Below, one piece after another: positions 1 to 7,813 of a stretch of 39,667 bases of DNA (position 1 is its first letter; the number at the start of each line of letters is the position of its first letter). A program made the translations under genes and the position numbers. The notes under the pieces are model-generated. The model had not been told where the DNA came from. It did not search any database and worked only from the letters and a program-made list of their open reading frames with translations. The DNA lies in assembly GCA_944387755.1 (NCBI GenBank), contig CALXGC010000110.1, positions 1 through 39,667 of the forward strand, read 5' to 3'. The DNA comes from an uncultured Oscillospiraceae bacterium (lineage in GTDB: Bacteria > Bacillota_A > Clostridia > Oscillospirales > Oscillospiraceae).

Positions 1-1411
1 GGAGGACCAGTACTTCGGCGTCATCCGGGACCGGGTGGGGGCGTTTATGTCCGACCTGAACCAGGAGCTGTGGAAGCTGGGCATTCCCGCCACCACGCAG
101 CACAACGAGGTGGCCCCCGCCCAGCATGAGATGGCCCCCATCTACACCACCTGCAACCTGGCCGTGGACCAGAACCAGCTCACCATGGAGACCATGAAGC
201 GGGTGGCCACCCGCCACGGCCTGGTGTGCCTCCTCCACGAGAAGCCCTACGCGGGGGTCAACGGCTCCGGCAAGCACAACAACTGGTCCCTGGGCACAGA
301 CACCGGGGAGAACCTTCTGGACCCCGGGGACACCCCCAATGAGAACCTGCAGTTTCTGCTGGTGCTCTCCTGCATTTTAAAGGCGGTGGACATCCACGCC
401 GACCTGCTGCGCCAGTCCGCCTCCTGCGTGGGCAACGAGCACCGCCTGGGCGGCCAGGAGGCCCCTCCCGCCATCATCTCCATCTTCCTGGGGGACCAGC
501 TTGAGAACGTGGTGGAGCAGATCATCTCCAACGCCAACTCCATCAAGCTGCTGGCCTCCGGCAAGTTGGACACCGGCGTGTCCACCGTCCCCGTCCTCAG
601 CAAGGACGCCACCGACCGCAACCGCACCACCCCCTTCGCCTTCACCGGCAACAAGTTTGAGTTCCGCATGGTGGGCTCCTCCGACTCCATCGCCGACGCC
701 AACACCACCCTCAACGCCATTGTGGCTGAGGCCTTCAGCGACGCCGCCGACGTGCTGGAGCAGGCCGTGGACTTCAACGCCGCCTGCTCCAGGCTCATCC
801 ACGACAACCTGGCCCAGCACCAGCGGATTATCTTCAACGGCAACAGCTACTCCGAGGCGTGGGTGGAGGAGGCCGCCCGGCGGGGGCTGCCCAACCTGCC
901 CTCCCTGGTGGACGCGGTGCCCGCCCTCACCACGGAGAAGGCGGTGAAGCTGTTCACCAGGTTTGGAATCTACACCCCCCTGGAGCTGGAGGCCAGGGCG
1001 GAGATTATGTACGAGACCTATGTGAAGGTCATCAAAATTGAGGCCAACACCATGATCCACATGGCGGCCAAGCACTATATCCCCGCCATCATCACCTATA
1101 CCACCCGGCTGGCCCAGTCCATCACCTCGGTGGCCTCCGCCTGCCCGGAGGCCGACCTGTCCGTCCAGCGCCGTATGCTCAAGGAGGTGAGCCTCCATCT
1201 GGCCGAGGCCTCCTGCGCCCTGGAGCAGCTCAAGCCCCTGATGGACCGGGTGGACGCCATCCAGGACGTGAAGGAGATGGCCCTGGCCTATCACACCGCG
1301 GTGGTGCCCGCCATGGACGCCCTGCGCTGTCCCATCGACCAGCTGGAGCTGATGGTGGACAAGGCGGTCTGGCCGGTGCCCACCTACGGCGACCTGATGT
1401 TTGAGGTGTAA
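1..1411 (+). CDS. glnN: Glutamine synthetase type III, C-terminal part (5' end outside window)
   Basis: ATP-dependent cytoplasmic ligation of ammonia to glutamate. The reading frame is open from base 2, so the gene begins upstream; 469 codons are visible of a family that is usually around 700 residues. Family-typical stretches are visible: an FGVIRDRV-type segment at the very start, then 'ELWKLGIPATTQHNEVAPAQ', the glutamate/ATP-site stretch 'KPYAGVNGSGKHNNWSLGTD', and 'NRTTPFAFTGNKFEFR'. This order is characteristic of the GSIII (GlnN) class rather than GSI or GSII. The stop TAA is two bases before the next gene, an NhaC-type antiporter, so the two are probably co-transcribed. No regulatory region is visible. 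A GTG at 35 is in frame but lies inside the conserved domain and is not the start. Confidence 0.96.
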   Translation, partial: EDQYFGVIRDRVGAFMSDLNQELWKLGIPATTQHNEVAPAQHEMAPIYTTCNLAVDQNQLTMETMKRVATRHGLVCLLHEKPYAGVNGSGKHNNWSLGTDTGENLLDPGDTPNENLQFLLVLSCILKAVDIHADLLRQSASCVGNEHRLGGQEAPPAIISIFLGDQLENVVEQIISNANSIKLLASGKLDTGVSTVPVLSKDATDRNRTTPFAFTGNKFEFRMVGSSDSIADANTTLNAIVAEAFSDAADVLEQAVDFNAACSRLIHDNLAQHQRIIFNGNSYSEAWVEEAARRGLPNLPSLVDAVPALTTEKAVKLFTRFGIYTPLELEARAEIMYETYVKVIKIEANTMIHMAAKHYIPAIITYTTRLAQSITSVASACPEADLSVQRRMLKEVSLHLAEASCALEQLKPLMDRVDAIQDVKEMALAYHTAVVPAMDALRCPIDQLELMVDKAVWPVPTYGDLMFEV

Positions 1412-1413
1412 AA

Positions 1414-2739
1414 ATGTCCTTCGGCGCTGCTGCCGCGCTGTTTCTCTGCGGCATTTTCCTGTGCATGGCCCTGGGCTGGTCCCTGGCCCTGGGGCTGGCC
1501 TTCGGCCTGCTGTGCTTCGCCCTGGCGGGCCGGCGGAGGGGCTTCTCCTGGAGGGCGCTGCTGGGCATGGCGGGGGAGGGGGCCCGCACCTCCCTGGTGG
1601 TGCTGCGGGTGCTGGCCCTCATCGGCTGCCTCACCGCCCTGTGGCGGGCCAGCGGGACCATCGCCCTGTTTGTCCACACGGGGCTGAGCTGGATTACCCC
1701 CCACGCCTTCCTGCTGGCCGCCTTTCTGCTCTCCGCCGTGCTGTCCCTGACCTTCGGGAGCGCCTTCGGCGTGGCGGGGACGGCGGGGGTGATTCTGGCG
1801 GTGATGGCCCGCACCGGCGGGGCCAGCCTGACCATGACGGCGGGGGCGGTGCTCTCCGGGGCCTATCTGGGGGAGCGGCTGAGTCCGGCCTCCTCCTCGG
1901 CCGCCCTGGCGGCGGCTATGGCGGGGACGGACCAGAACACCCTCCAGAGGCGGCTGTGGCGCACCACCCCGGCGCCTCTGGCGCTCTCCCTGGCGCTGTA
2001 CGGCATTTTGTCCGCCCTGTTCCCCATCCAGCGGGTGGACCCGGCCATCCTCACCGCCCTGGAGGGGAGCTTCCGCCTGTCCTGGCACGGGGTGCTGCCC
2101 GCCGCGGTGCTGCTGGCCCTGCCCTTTTTCCGGGTGAAGGCGGTGTGGGCCATTCTGGCCAGCTGCGCCGCCTCGGCCCTGCTGGCGGCGGCCCTCCAGG
2201 GGAGCGCCTGGCCGGAGCTGGCCCGCGCCTGCCTGCTGGGCTGGCAGGCGGAGGGGGAGCTGGCCGGGGTTTTATCCGGCGGCGGCGTGCTGTCCATGGT
2301 CAACGGGATGTGTATCGTGCTGTTCTCCTGCGCCTCCTCCGGCGTCCTCAACAAAACCCACATGCTGGACCCCCTGCGGGAGAAGCTGGAGCGCCTGACG
2401 GAGCGGACGGACCTGTATTGCAGCACCCTGTCCGTGGCCCTGGCCTCCGCCGCCCTGCTGTGCAACCAGTCCATCGCCCTGGTGCTCACCGGGCAGATGA
2501 TGGAGGCGGGCTACCGCCGCCGGGGTCTGGGCGGGGCGGAGCTGGGACAGGATTTGGGCAACACGGCCATTCCGGTCCCCGCCCTGATTCCCTGGTCCAT
2601 CGCCTCCAGCGTGCCCCTGGCGGCCATGGAGGCGGGGCCCGCCGCCATCCTGTTCGCCTTCTATTTGGTCCTCTGTCCGGCCTGCGGGTGGCTCTCCCGC
2701 CGGAGGGCGGAAAAAATTACCGGTCAAAAGCGTCCCTGA
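1414..2739 (+). CDS. Na+/H+ antiporter, NhaC family
   Basis: A 441-residue, very hydrophobic inner-membrane protein with about ten or more predicted membrane segments. The stretch 'SGAYLGERLSPASSS' at about residues 148-162 matches the family signature in which a GD/E-R-SP motif sits in the transport core. It probably exchanges protons for sodium or a small organic ion; NhaC relatives also include malate/lactate antiporters, so the substrate is open. The ATG lies two bases after the glnN stop, suggesting translational coupling. The stop codon is inside the stem of a strong terminator, so this gene ends the transcript. Confidence 0.85.
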   Translation: MSFGAAAALFLCGIFLCMALGWSLALGLAFGLLCFALAGRRRGFSWRALLGMAGEGARTSLVVLRVLALIGCLTALWRASGTIALFVHTGLSWITPHAFLLAAFLLSAVLSLTFGSAFGVAGTAGVILAVMARTGGASLTMTAGAVLSGAYLGERLSPASSSAALAAAMAGTDQNTLQRRLWRTTPAPLALSLALYGILSALFPIQRVDPAILTALEGSFRLSWHGVLPAAVLLALPFFRVKAVWAILASCAASALLAAALQGSAWPELARACLLGWQAEGELAGVLSGGGVLSMVNGMCIVLFSCASSGVLNKTHMLDPLREKLERLTERTDLYCSTLSVALASAALLCNQSIALVLTGQMMEAGYRRRGLGGAELGQDLGNTAIPVPALIPWSIASSVPLAAMEAGPAAILFAFYLVLCPACGWLSRRRAEKITGQKRP

Positions 2740-2760
2740 TTGCCCTCAGGGACGCTTTTT
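2729..2760 (+). terminator. Intrinsic terminator after the NhaC-type gene
   Basis: A perfect 11-bp stem (AGCGTCCCTGA at 2729-2739 with TCAGGGACGCT at 2746-2756) around a 6-nt loop, followed directly by a T run. The antiporter stop codon forms part of the left arm. Confidence 0.9.
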
Positions 2761-2873
2761 GCGTCTTTCTCCCGGAAATATTCTCTGTTAAAATAAAGAT
2801 TGGCAATCCGCGGTTTTTTTCCCGCCGCAGGTCCATTCTATAGAGCAGACAGGAAGACAAGGAGGAAGCGCTT

Positions 2874-4025
2874 ATGTCCAGAAAAACAGTGGAACGGAAC
2901 ATCTCATATGACGACAAGCGTCAGCTCTACTATGTGAGCATGGAGCTGGGCCGGGATGAGAACGGAAAGCGGATCAAGCAGTACCGGACCTATCCCACCC
3001 TGGCGTCCGCCCGGAACGGCCTGAAGGACTTTCACGCCGCCCAGGAGCGGGAGAGGGGGCGGGACGCGGAACCGGAGCCGGAGGTCCGGGAGATGGACCT
3101 GTCCCACTGGCTGGAGTACTGGATGGACGCCATCGTCCGGCCCAACCGGGCGGAGACCACCGTGTACGCCTATCAGAAGATCATCGACAACCACATCGTC
3201 CCCGCTCTGGGGGACGTTCCCCTGGGGAAGCTCACCCCGAAGCTCATCCAGCAGTACTACACGGAGACCCAGCGGACGGCGGGGCTGTCCTCCAACACCA
3301 TGCGCCGGCACCACGACCTGCTCTCCAGCGCCCTGCGCTCCGCCGTGCGGCAGGATGTGATTCCCGCCTCCCCCATGGAGCGGGTGGAGCCCCCCAGAGT
3401 CCGCTCCAGAGAGACCTCGTTCTACGACAACCAGGAGCTCAAGCTCCTCTATCAGAAAATTGAGGGCCACATTCTGGAGCTGCCCGTCAAGCTGGCCGGG
3501 AGCCTGGGGATGCGCCGGGAGGAGATCTGCGGCCTGAAGTGGGACAACGTGGACTTCCAGCGCCGCCTGGCGATTATCCGGGAGGCCCGCACCGCCTACG
3601 GCGCCACCATCATCCAGAAAGAGACCAAAAACCGCGCCTCTGTGCGCACCCTCTACCTGCCCGACGAGGTGTTCCTCCTCCTGGAGCAGGAGCAGGCCAG
3701 ACAGCAGAGCGAGCGCTGCCGCCTGGGGGCGGCGTATAACCCCAGCGACCACGTGGTGCTGGACCACAAGGGGGCGCCATACTCCCCCAACGCCCTCTCC
3801 CTGGCCTTCACCCGCTTTGTGAAGAAAAACGAGCTGCCCCACCTCACCTTCCACGGCCTGCGGCACACCTTCGCCACCATCGCCTCCTGCCAGGGGGCCT
3901 CCCTCTTCGACATCGGGAAGGCCCTGGGCCACTCCACCCCCGCCACCACCGGACGGATCTACACCCACCTGGTGGACCGCACCCACGAGGACCTCATGCT
4001 CCGGGTGTCCGACGCCCTGAAGTAG
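2874..4025 (+). CDS. Tyrosine-type site-specific integrase (phage/ICE type), orphan
   Basis: A 383-residue recombinase with the three-part layout of mobile-element integrases: an N-terminal arm-type DNA-binding domain (about residues 5-65), a SAM-like core-binding domain (about 75-175) and a C-terminal catalytic domain. The catalytic set is present: R214 (in GMRREE), H327-x-x-R330 (HGLRH), H353 (LGHS) and the nucleophile Y363 (RIYTH). It looks intact. A good ribosome site (AAGGAGGAAG) precedes the ATG. There is no excisionase, relaxase, phage structural gene or tRNA beside it; it sits between a terminated antiporter gene and housekeeping ruvX. It may be a remnant of a lost element or a domesticated recombinase. 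Codon use looks like that of its neighbours, giving no clear sign of recent transfer. Confidence 0.93.
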   Translation: MSRKTVERNISYDDKRQLYYVSMELGRDENGKRIKQYRTYPTLASARNGLKDFHAAQERERGRDAEPEPEVREMDLSHWLEYWMDAIVRPNRAETTVYAYQKIIDNHIVPALGDVPLGKLTPKLIQQYYTETQRTAGLSSNTMRRHHDLLSSALRSAVRQDVIPASPMERVEPPRVRSRETSFYDNQELKLLYQKIEGHILELPVKLAGSLGMRREEICGLKWDNVDFQRRLAIIREARTAYGATIIQKETKNRASVRTLYLPDEVFLLLEQEQARQQSERCRLGAAYNPSDHVVLDHKGAPYSPNALSLAFTRFVKKNELPHLTFHGLRHTFATIASCQGASLFDIGKALGHSTPATTGRIYTHLVDRTHEDLMLRVSDALK

Positions 4026-4065
4026 CCGTTTGACCGGCGGGCCGCCCTTTTGTGGATTTCTCCTC

Positions 4066-4094
4066 TTGTATTTCTCCCAAAATTCCTGTATAGT
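4066..4094 (+). promoter_or_regulatory. Sigma-A-type promoter for ruvX
   Basis: -35 TTGTAT (4066-4071), 17-bp spacer, -10 TATAGT (4089-4094). It lies in the only A+T-rich stretch between the integrase stop and ruvX, about 50 bases upstream of the start codon. Confidence 0.7.
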
Positions 4095-4147
4095 GAGAGG
4101 AAGAAGACGGACAGGTTGACGAAACCAAAGCCGGAAGGAGGAATGTC

Positions 4148-4579
4148 ATGCGGATTATGGCCATCGACTACGGGGACGCCCACACCGGTGTGGCCATCTC
4201 AGACCCCACCGGCCTGCTGGCGGGGACGGCCCGCACCATCCACAGCCGGAACCAGGAGACGGTGCTGGCGGAGCTGAAGCAGCTGGCGGAGGCGTGCCGG
4301 GCGGAGGAGCTGGTGCTGGGCTTCCCCCGGAACATGGACGGCACGGAGGGGCCCAGGGCGGCGCTGTACCGGGAGTTCGCCCAAAAGCTGGAGGAGGCCA
4401 CCGGCCTCAGGCCGGTTCTCTGGGACGAGCGGCGCACCACCATCGACGCCCACCGGATTTTGCTTGACGCGGGAAAGAACGGAAAAAAGCGGAAGAAGAC
4501 GGTGGACGCGGTGGCCGCCTCCCTGATTCTGGAGGGCTACCTCACCTTCCGCCGGACGCACACAGCCGCAACAGAATGA
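4148..4579 (+). CDS. ruvX: RuvX/YqgF-family Holliday junction resolvase-like nuclease
   Basis: A 143-residue RNase H-fold protein, the usual length. Family motifs are visible: the N-terminal 'AIDYGDAHTGVAISD' with the first catalytic Asp at residue 7, 'LVLGFPRNMDG' in the middle, 'DERRTT' and the C-terminal 'KTVDAVAASLILEGYL' with the last acidic residue. Members are linked to pre-16S rRNA 5' processing and to recombination. The start is set by an AAGGAGGAA site ending six bases before the ATG and by its own promoter. The next gene starts just after its stop. Confidence 0.93.
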   Translation: MRIMAIDYGDAHTGVAISDPTGLLAGTARTIHSRNQETVLAELKQLAEACRAEELVLGFPRNMDGTEGPRAALYREFAQKLEEATGLRPVLWDERRTTIDAHRILLDAGKNGKKRKKTVDAVAASLILEGYLTFRRTHTAATE

Positions 4580-4596
4580 GAAAGAGGGACGCTGCC

Positions 4597-4887
4597 ATGA
4601 CGCTGTTTTATGTCACTTACACCATGATTCCCGGAAAGCGGGACGCCTTTTTGCAGGCGGTCCGCAGCGCCGGCATTCTGGACGCCATCCGGAAGGAGCC
4701 CGGGTGCCTGCACTACGCCTACTACCTGCCGGAGGAGGAGGACAACACCCTGCTCCTGGCGGAGCGGTGGACCGACGCCCAGGCCCAGAAGGTCCACATC
4801 GCCGGGCCCAACATGGCCCGGCTGGCGGAGCTGAAGCCGCAGTACATCACCGAAACCCGCGCCGTCTCCCTGGACACCGAGGACTGA
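4597..4887 (+). CDS. Antibiotic biosynthesis monooxygenase (ABM) domain protein, YgiN-like
   Basis: A 96-residue single-domain protein of the dimeric alpha-beta barrel ABM superfamily. The pattern is an N-terminal beta strand 'FYVTYTMIPGK', then 'AIRKEPGCLHYAYYLPEEE' and 'LLLAERWTDAQAQKVHI', followed by a C-terminal segment ending in acidic residues. Relatives such as YgiN act on quinols, while others have unknown substrates, so no substrate is assigned. An in-frame ATG at 4576 overlaps the ruvX stop as ATGA, but the ATG at 4597, preceded by AGAAAGAGGG and opening directly into the first beta strand, is preferred. It is probably co-transcribed with ruvX and the following EFR1 gene. Confidence 0.82.
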   Translation: MTLFYVTYTMIPGKRDAFLQAVRSAGILDAIRKEPGCLHYAYYLPEEEDNTLLLAERWTDAQAQKVHIAGPNMARLAELKPQYITETRAVSLDTED

Positions 4888-4932
4888 GCCATCCCGCCCC
4901 AGGGCGGTACAATTTGTGAGGAGGAGATTCCA

Positions 4933-5766
4933 ATGAACGTCAAAACAGTCTGGGCCGTCTATTTCAGCGGCACCGGAACCACCGAGAAGGTGGCCGTCAC
5001 CCTGGCCAAGGACCTGGCCCAGCGCCTGAACGCCGGGTATGAGAGCTATTGCTTCAACCTGCCCCAGGCCAGAGAGAAGGACCTGGCCTTCGGGCCGGAG
5101 GACCTGGTGGTGCTGGGCACCCCCGTGTATGCCGGGCGGGTGCCCAACCTGCTGATGCCCTACATCCGGGACCACATCAAGGGCAGCGGAACCCTGGGCG
5201 TGGCGGTGGTGCTCTATGGCAACCGGAACTATGACGACGGCCTGATGGAGCTGCGCAACCTGATGCGGGACAACGGCATTATGCCCGTGGCCGGGGGCGC
5301 CTTTGTGGGAGAGCACTCCTTCTCCAAAATTCTGGGCGCCGGCCGCCCCGACGGGGCGGATATGGCCCTGGCGGCGGAGCTGGGGGAGAAGGCGGCGGAG
5401 AAGATCAAGGCCCTGACGGCGGTCCCCGGCGAGGCGGTGGCCGTCAACGGCTGCGACCCCATCCGGCCCTATTACACCCCGCGGGACCGCCATGGGGAGC
5501 CCATCAAGGACTTCCTGAAGGCCAAGCCGGTGACAGACCCGGACAAGTGCGTCAAGTGCGGCCTGTGCGCCCGGCTGTGCCCCATGGGGGCCATCGACCC
5601 CAACGACGTGTCCCAGGTGGTGGGCAAGTGCATTAAGTGCTGCGCCTGTGTGAAGAAGTGCCCCATGGGCGCCAAATACTTCGACCACGGGGGCTATCTG
5701 TACCACCAGCACGAGCTGGAGGACCAGTACGCCGGACGGCGCGCCCCCAGCGAGATCTTTGTCTGA
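4933..5766 (+). CDS. EFR1-family flavodoxin/ferredoxin fusion protein
   Basis: A 277-residue electron-transfer protein. The N-terminal flavodoxin-like domain carries an FMN phosphate-binding loop SGTGTT at residues 12-17. The C-terminus has two [4Fe-4S] motifs: C206-x2-C209-x2-C212-x3-C216 followed by P, and C233-x2-C236-x2-C239-x3-C243 followed by P, with an extra Cys at 237. This is the EFR1 architecture of anaerobic Clostridia; it presumably shuttles low-potential electrons in the cytoplasm, and its partners are unknown. The start ATG follows a strong GAGGAGGAG site. A G+C-rich hairpin separates it from the MATE gene. Confidence 0.88.
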   Translation: MNVKTVWAVYFSGTGTTEKVAVTLAKDLAQRLNAGYESYCFNLPQAREKDLAFGPEDLVVLGTPVYAGRVPNLLMPYIRDHIKGSGTLGVAVVLYGNRNYDDGLMELRNLMRDNGIMPVAGGAFVGEHSFSKILGAGRPDGADMALAAELGEKAAEKIKALTAVPGEAVAVNGCDPIRPYYTPRDRHGEPIKDFLKAKPVTDPDKCVKCGLCARLCPMGAIDPNDVSQVVGKCIKCCACVKKCPMGAKYFDHGGYLYHQHELEDQYAGRRAPSEIFV

Positions 5767-5775
5767 ATGCAACCT

Positions 5776-5801
5776 GGGGGCGGCTCTTCGGAGCCGCCCC
5801 C
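5776..5801 (+). terminator. TTCG-capped hairpin between the EFR1 and MATE genes
   Basis: A perfect 11-bp stem (GGGGGCGGCTC at 5776-5786 with GAGCCGCCCCC at 5791-5801) closed by a TTCG tetraloop. No T run follows, so it may be a weak terminator, an RNA-stability element or an attenuator rather than a full stop. Confidence 0.5.
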
Positions 5802-5820
5802 GCTGTGAAAGGAGCGCCGT

Positions 5821-7155
5821 ATGAGAGACAGCGGAACGATGGGCTATCTTCTGCGCTTTGCCCTGCCCATTATGGGGGGCAGCGTGCTGCAGCAGATGTA
5901 CAACACTCTGGACTCTGTGATTGTGGGGCGCTATGTGGGGGAGCATGGGCTGGCCGCGGTGGGCGTGGCCAGCCCGATTATGTCTCTGCTGGTCTTTTTC
6001 CTGTTCGGCGTGGGCCTGGGCATGACGGTGCTGCTGGCCAAGCGCCGGGGCGGGGGAGACCTGGAGGCCTTCCGGAGAACCGCGGCCTCCGCCCTCACCG
6101 GGGGGTGCCTGTTCTGCATTCCCCTGACCCTGGTCTGCCTTCTGCTGGCGGAGCCGGTGCTGATTCTGACCCGTACGCCGCCGGAGGTGCTGGAGGACGC
6201 GGCGCTCTACCTGCGGATTGTCATCTGCGGGCTGGTTTTTACCTTTTTGTACAACTACCACTCCGCCGCGCTGATGGCCATTGGGGACTCCAGGACGCCG
6301 TTTTTTGCCCTGGCCGTGTCGTCGGTGCTCAACGTGGTCCTGGACGTCCTCTTTGTGGGCCCGCTGGGGATGGGGGTGGGCGGCGCGGCCCTGGCTACGG
6401 TTCTGGCACAGGGGACGTCCTCGGCGCTGTGCCTGACCTATGTGTACCTGCGCCGGCCGGAGCTCTCCTTCCACTGGAGGGAGCTGCGGGTGGACCGGAG
6501 CTGCCTGCGCGACCTGGCGTCCTACTCCAGCGCCTCCGCCCTGCAGCAGACGGTGCTCTACGGCGGCCGGCTGCTGGTCCAGGGGGCGGTGAATCCCCTG
6601 GACGTCAGCGTCATTGCCGGCTACACCGCCGCCACCCGCATTGAGTCCATGATTCTGGTGCCCATGGAGGGGGTGGCCTCCGCCTCGGCCAGCTTTATGG
6701 CCAAGCGGGTGGGGGCGGAGGACCGGGCCGGGGTGCGGGACGGCTTCTTCTCCGGCCTGAAGCTGAGCGCCCTCTACAATGTGACAATCAGCCTGGCCGT
6801 CTGGCTGCTGTCCCCCGCTCTGCTGCACCTGTTCCGCCTGGACAGCCCGGCGGCGGAGGCCGCCGGCGTCACCTATCTGCGGTATGTGGTGGTGTTCTAT
6901 CTGCTGGCCTCCGTGACTCAAATGCTCCAGGCGCTGTTCCGGGGGCTGGGGCGGCTGAACGTCACCATTCAGAACTCCGTGCTGCAGATCTCCCTGCGGG
7001 TGGCCGTCACCTACCTGCTGGTGGGAACGCTGGGGGTCCGGGCGGTGTGCCTGGGGACCTTCGTGGGCTGGACGGCCATGGTTCTGTACAGCGGACGGCT
7101 GGCGGCCCGGTACTTCCGCGCCCCGGCGTCCGAAGGGAATAAGACGGGAGGCTGA
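5821..7155 (+). CDS. MATE-family multidrug/metabolite efflux transporter
   Basis: A 444-residue inner-membrane protein with about twelve hydrophobic segments in two MatE halves. The N-terminal half begins 'LRFALPIMGGSVLQQMYNTL' and continues with 'DSVIVGRYVGEHGLAAVG', a typical opening of DinF/NorM-like members. The second half starts near residue 235 ('LASYSSASALQQTVLYGG'). It exports cations, drugs or metabolites by Na+ or H+ antiport. The start follows AAAGGAGCG. Only four bases separate its stop from the aldolase ATG, so it is likely in one operon with the aldolase and mtnA. That context makes export of an aldehyde-derived or thio-sugar by-product possible, but this is inference. Confidence 0.93.
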   Translation: MRDSGTMGYLLRFALPIMGGSVLQQMYNTLDSVIVGRYVGEHGLAAVGVASPIMSLLVFFLFGVGLGMTVLLAKRRGGGDLEAFRRTAASALTGGCLFCIPLTLVCLLLAEPVLILTRTPPEVLEDAALYLRIVICGLVFTFLYNYHSAALMAIGDSRTPFFALAVSSVLNVVLDVLFVGPLGMGVGGAALATVLAQGTSSALCLTYVYLRRPELSFHWRELRVDRSCLRDLASYSSASALQQTVLYGGRLLVQGAVNPLDVSVIAGYTAATRIESMILVPMEGVASASASFMAKRVGAEDRAGVRDGFFSGLKLSALYNVTISLAVWLLSPALLHLFRLDSPAAEAAGVTYLRYVVVFYLLASVTQMLQALFRGLGRLNVTIQNSVLQISLRVAVTYLLVGTLGVRAVCLGTFVGWTAMVLYSGRLAARYFRAPASEGNKTGG

Positions 7156-7159
7156 AGCT

Positions 7160-7813
7160 ATGACAGAAAACGAAGAAGTCCTGCGCCGGGCGCTGTGCCG
7201 GGTGTGCCGCCTGCTGTACAGCCGGGGATTTGCGGCGGGCCACGACGGCAACGTGTCCGTCCGGGCGGGGGAGGACCGGATTCTCATCACCCCCGCCGGG
7301 GTGTGCAAGGGCCGGGTGGAGCCGGATATGCTGGCGCTGTGCAGCCTGGAGGGGGCGGTGCTGGCGGGCTCCCCCTCGTCGGAGACCCCCATGCACCTGC
7401 TGGTGTACCGGGAGCGCCCCGACATTCACGGGGTGGTCCACGCCCATCCCCCCGCGGCCACCGCCTTCGCCGCCTGCCGGAGGCCGGTGAAGTCCGGCTG
7501 CCTCATCGAGACGGTCCTCGGCCTGGGGGAGATCCCTGTGGCCCCCTATGCCGCGCCCTCCACCCAGGAGGTGCCGGAGAGTATCCGCCCCTTTGTCCGG
7601 GACCGCAGGGCAGTGCTCCTGGCCAACCACGGGGCGCTGACCTGGGGGCGGGACCTGTGGGAGGCCTTTGACAACATGGAAATTTTGGAGCACACCGCCA
7701 AAACCAGCCTGTACATGGAGCTGCTGGGAGGCGGCGTGCCGCTGACGCCGGAGCAGCAGGCGCGCCTGGTGAGGCTGGCGGCGGGAGAGGAGGAGCCTGA
7801 TGAATCCAACTGA
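7160..7813 (+). CDS. Class II aldolase (fuculose-phosphate aldolase family), likely (methylthio/deoxy)ribulose-1-phosphate aldolase
   Basis: A 217-residue zinc aldolase that cleaves a ketose 1-phosphate to dihydroxyacetone phosphate (DHAP) plus an aldehyde. The active-site set matches E. coli FucA with an offset of two: catalytic E75 (SSETPMH), zinc ligands H94 and H96 (VVHAHPP) and H157 (ANHGAL), against E73, H92, H94 and H155 in FucA. It overlaps mtnA by 14 bases and follows the MATE gene by 4. Pairing with MtnA, the isomerase that makes the ribulose-1-phosphate substrate, argues for the DHAP-shunt type of aldolase (Ald2/DrdA) rather than fucose catabolism. Class II aldolases are hard to assign from sequence, so the substrate is inferred from context. 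MtnB dehydratase belongs to the same fold and is the main alternative, but no mtnC/W/X/D genes are present. Confidence 0.88.
   Translation: MTENEEVLRRALCRVCRLLYSRGFAAGHDGNVSVRAGEDRILITPAGVCKGRVEPDMLALCSLEGAVLAGSPSSETPMHLLVYRERPDIHGVVHAHPPAATAFAACRRPVKSGCLIETVLGLGEIPVAPYAAPSTQEVPESIRPFVRDRRAVLLANHGALTWGRDLWEAFDNMEILEHTAKTSLYMELLGGGVPLTPEQQARLVRLAAGEEEPDESN

Noticed and set aside
2766..2844. Promoter for the integrase
   Set aside because: A TATAGA (2839-2844) and a TAAAAT (2789-2794) are present, but neither has a recognisable -35 at proper spacing, so no promoter is called.
2761..4147. A prophage or integrative element around the integrase
   Set aside because: No other mobile-element gene, tRNA or flanking direct repeat could be found; only the integrase itself is supported.
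4537..7425. A 962-codon open frame on the minus strand
   Set aside because: It runs antisense through ruvX, the ABM gene, EFR1 and MATE, which all have family motifs. Its translation is low-complexity G/Q/H/R/P-rich, typical of antisense frames in G+C-rich DNA.
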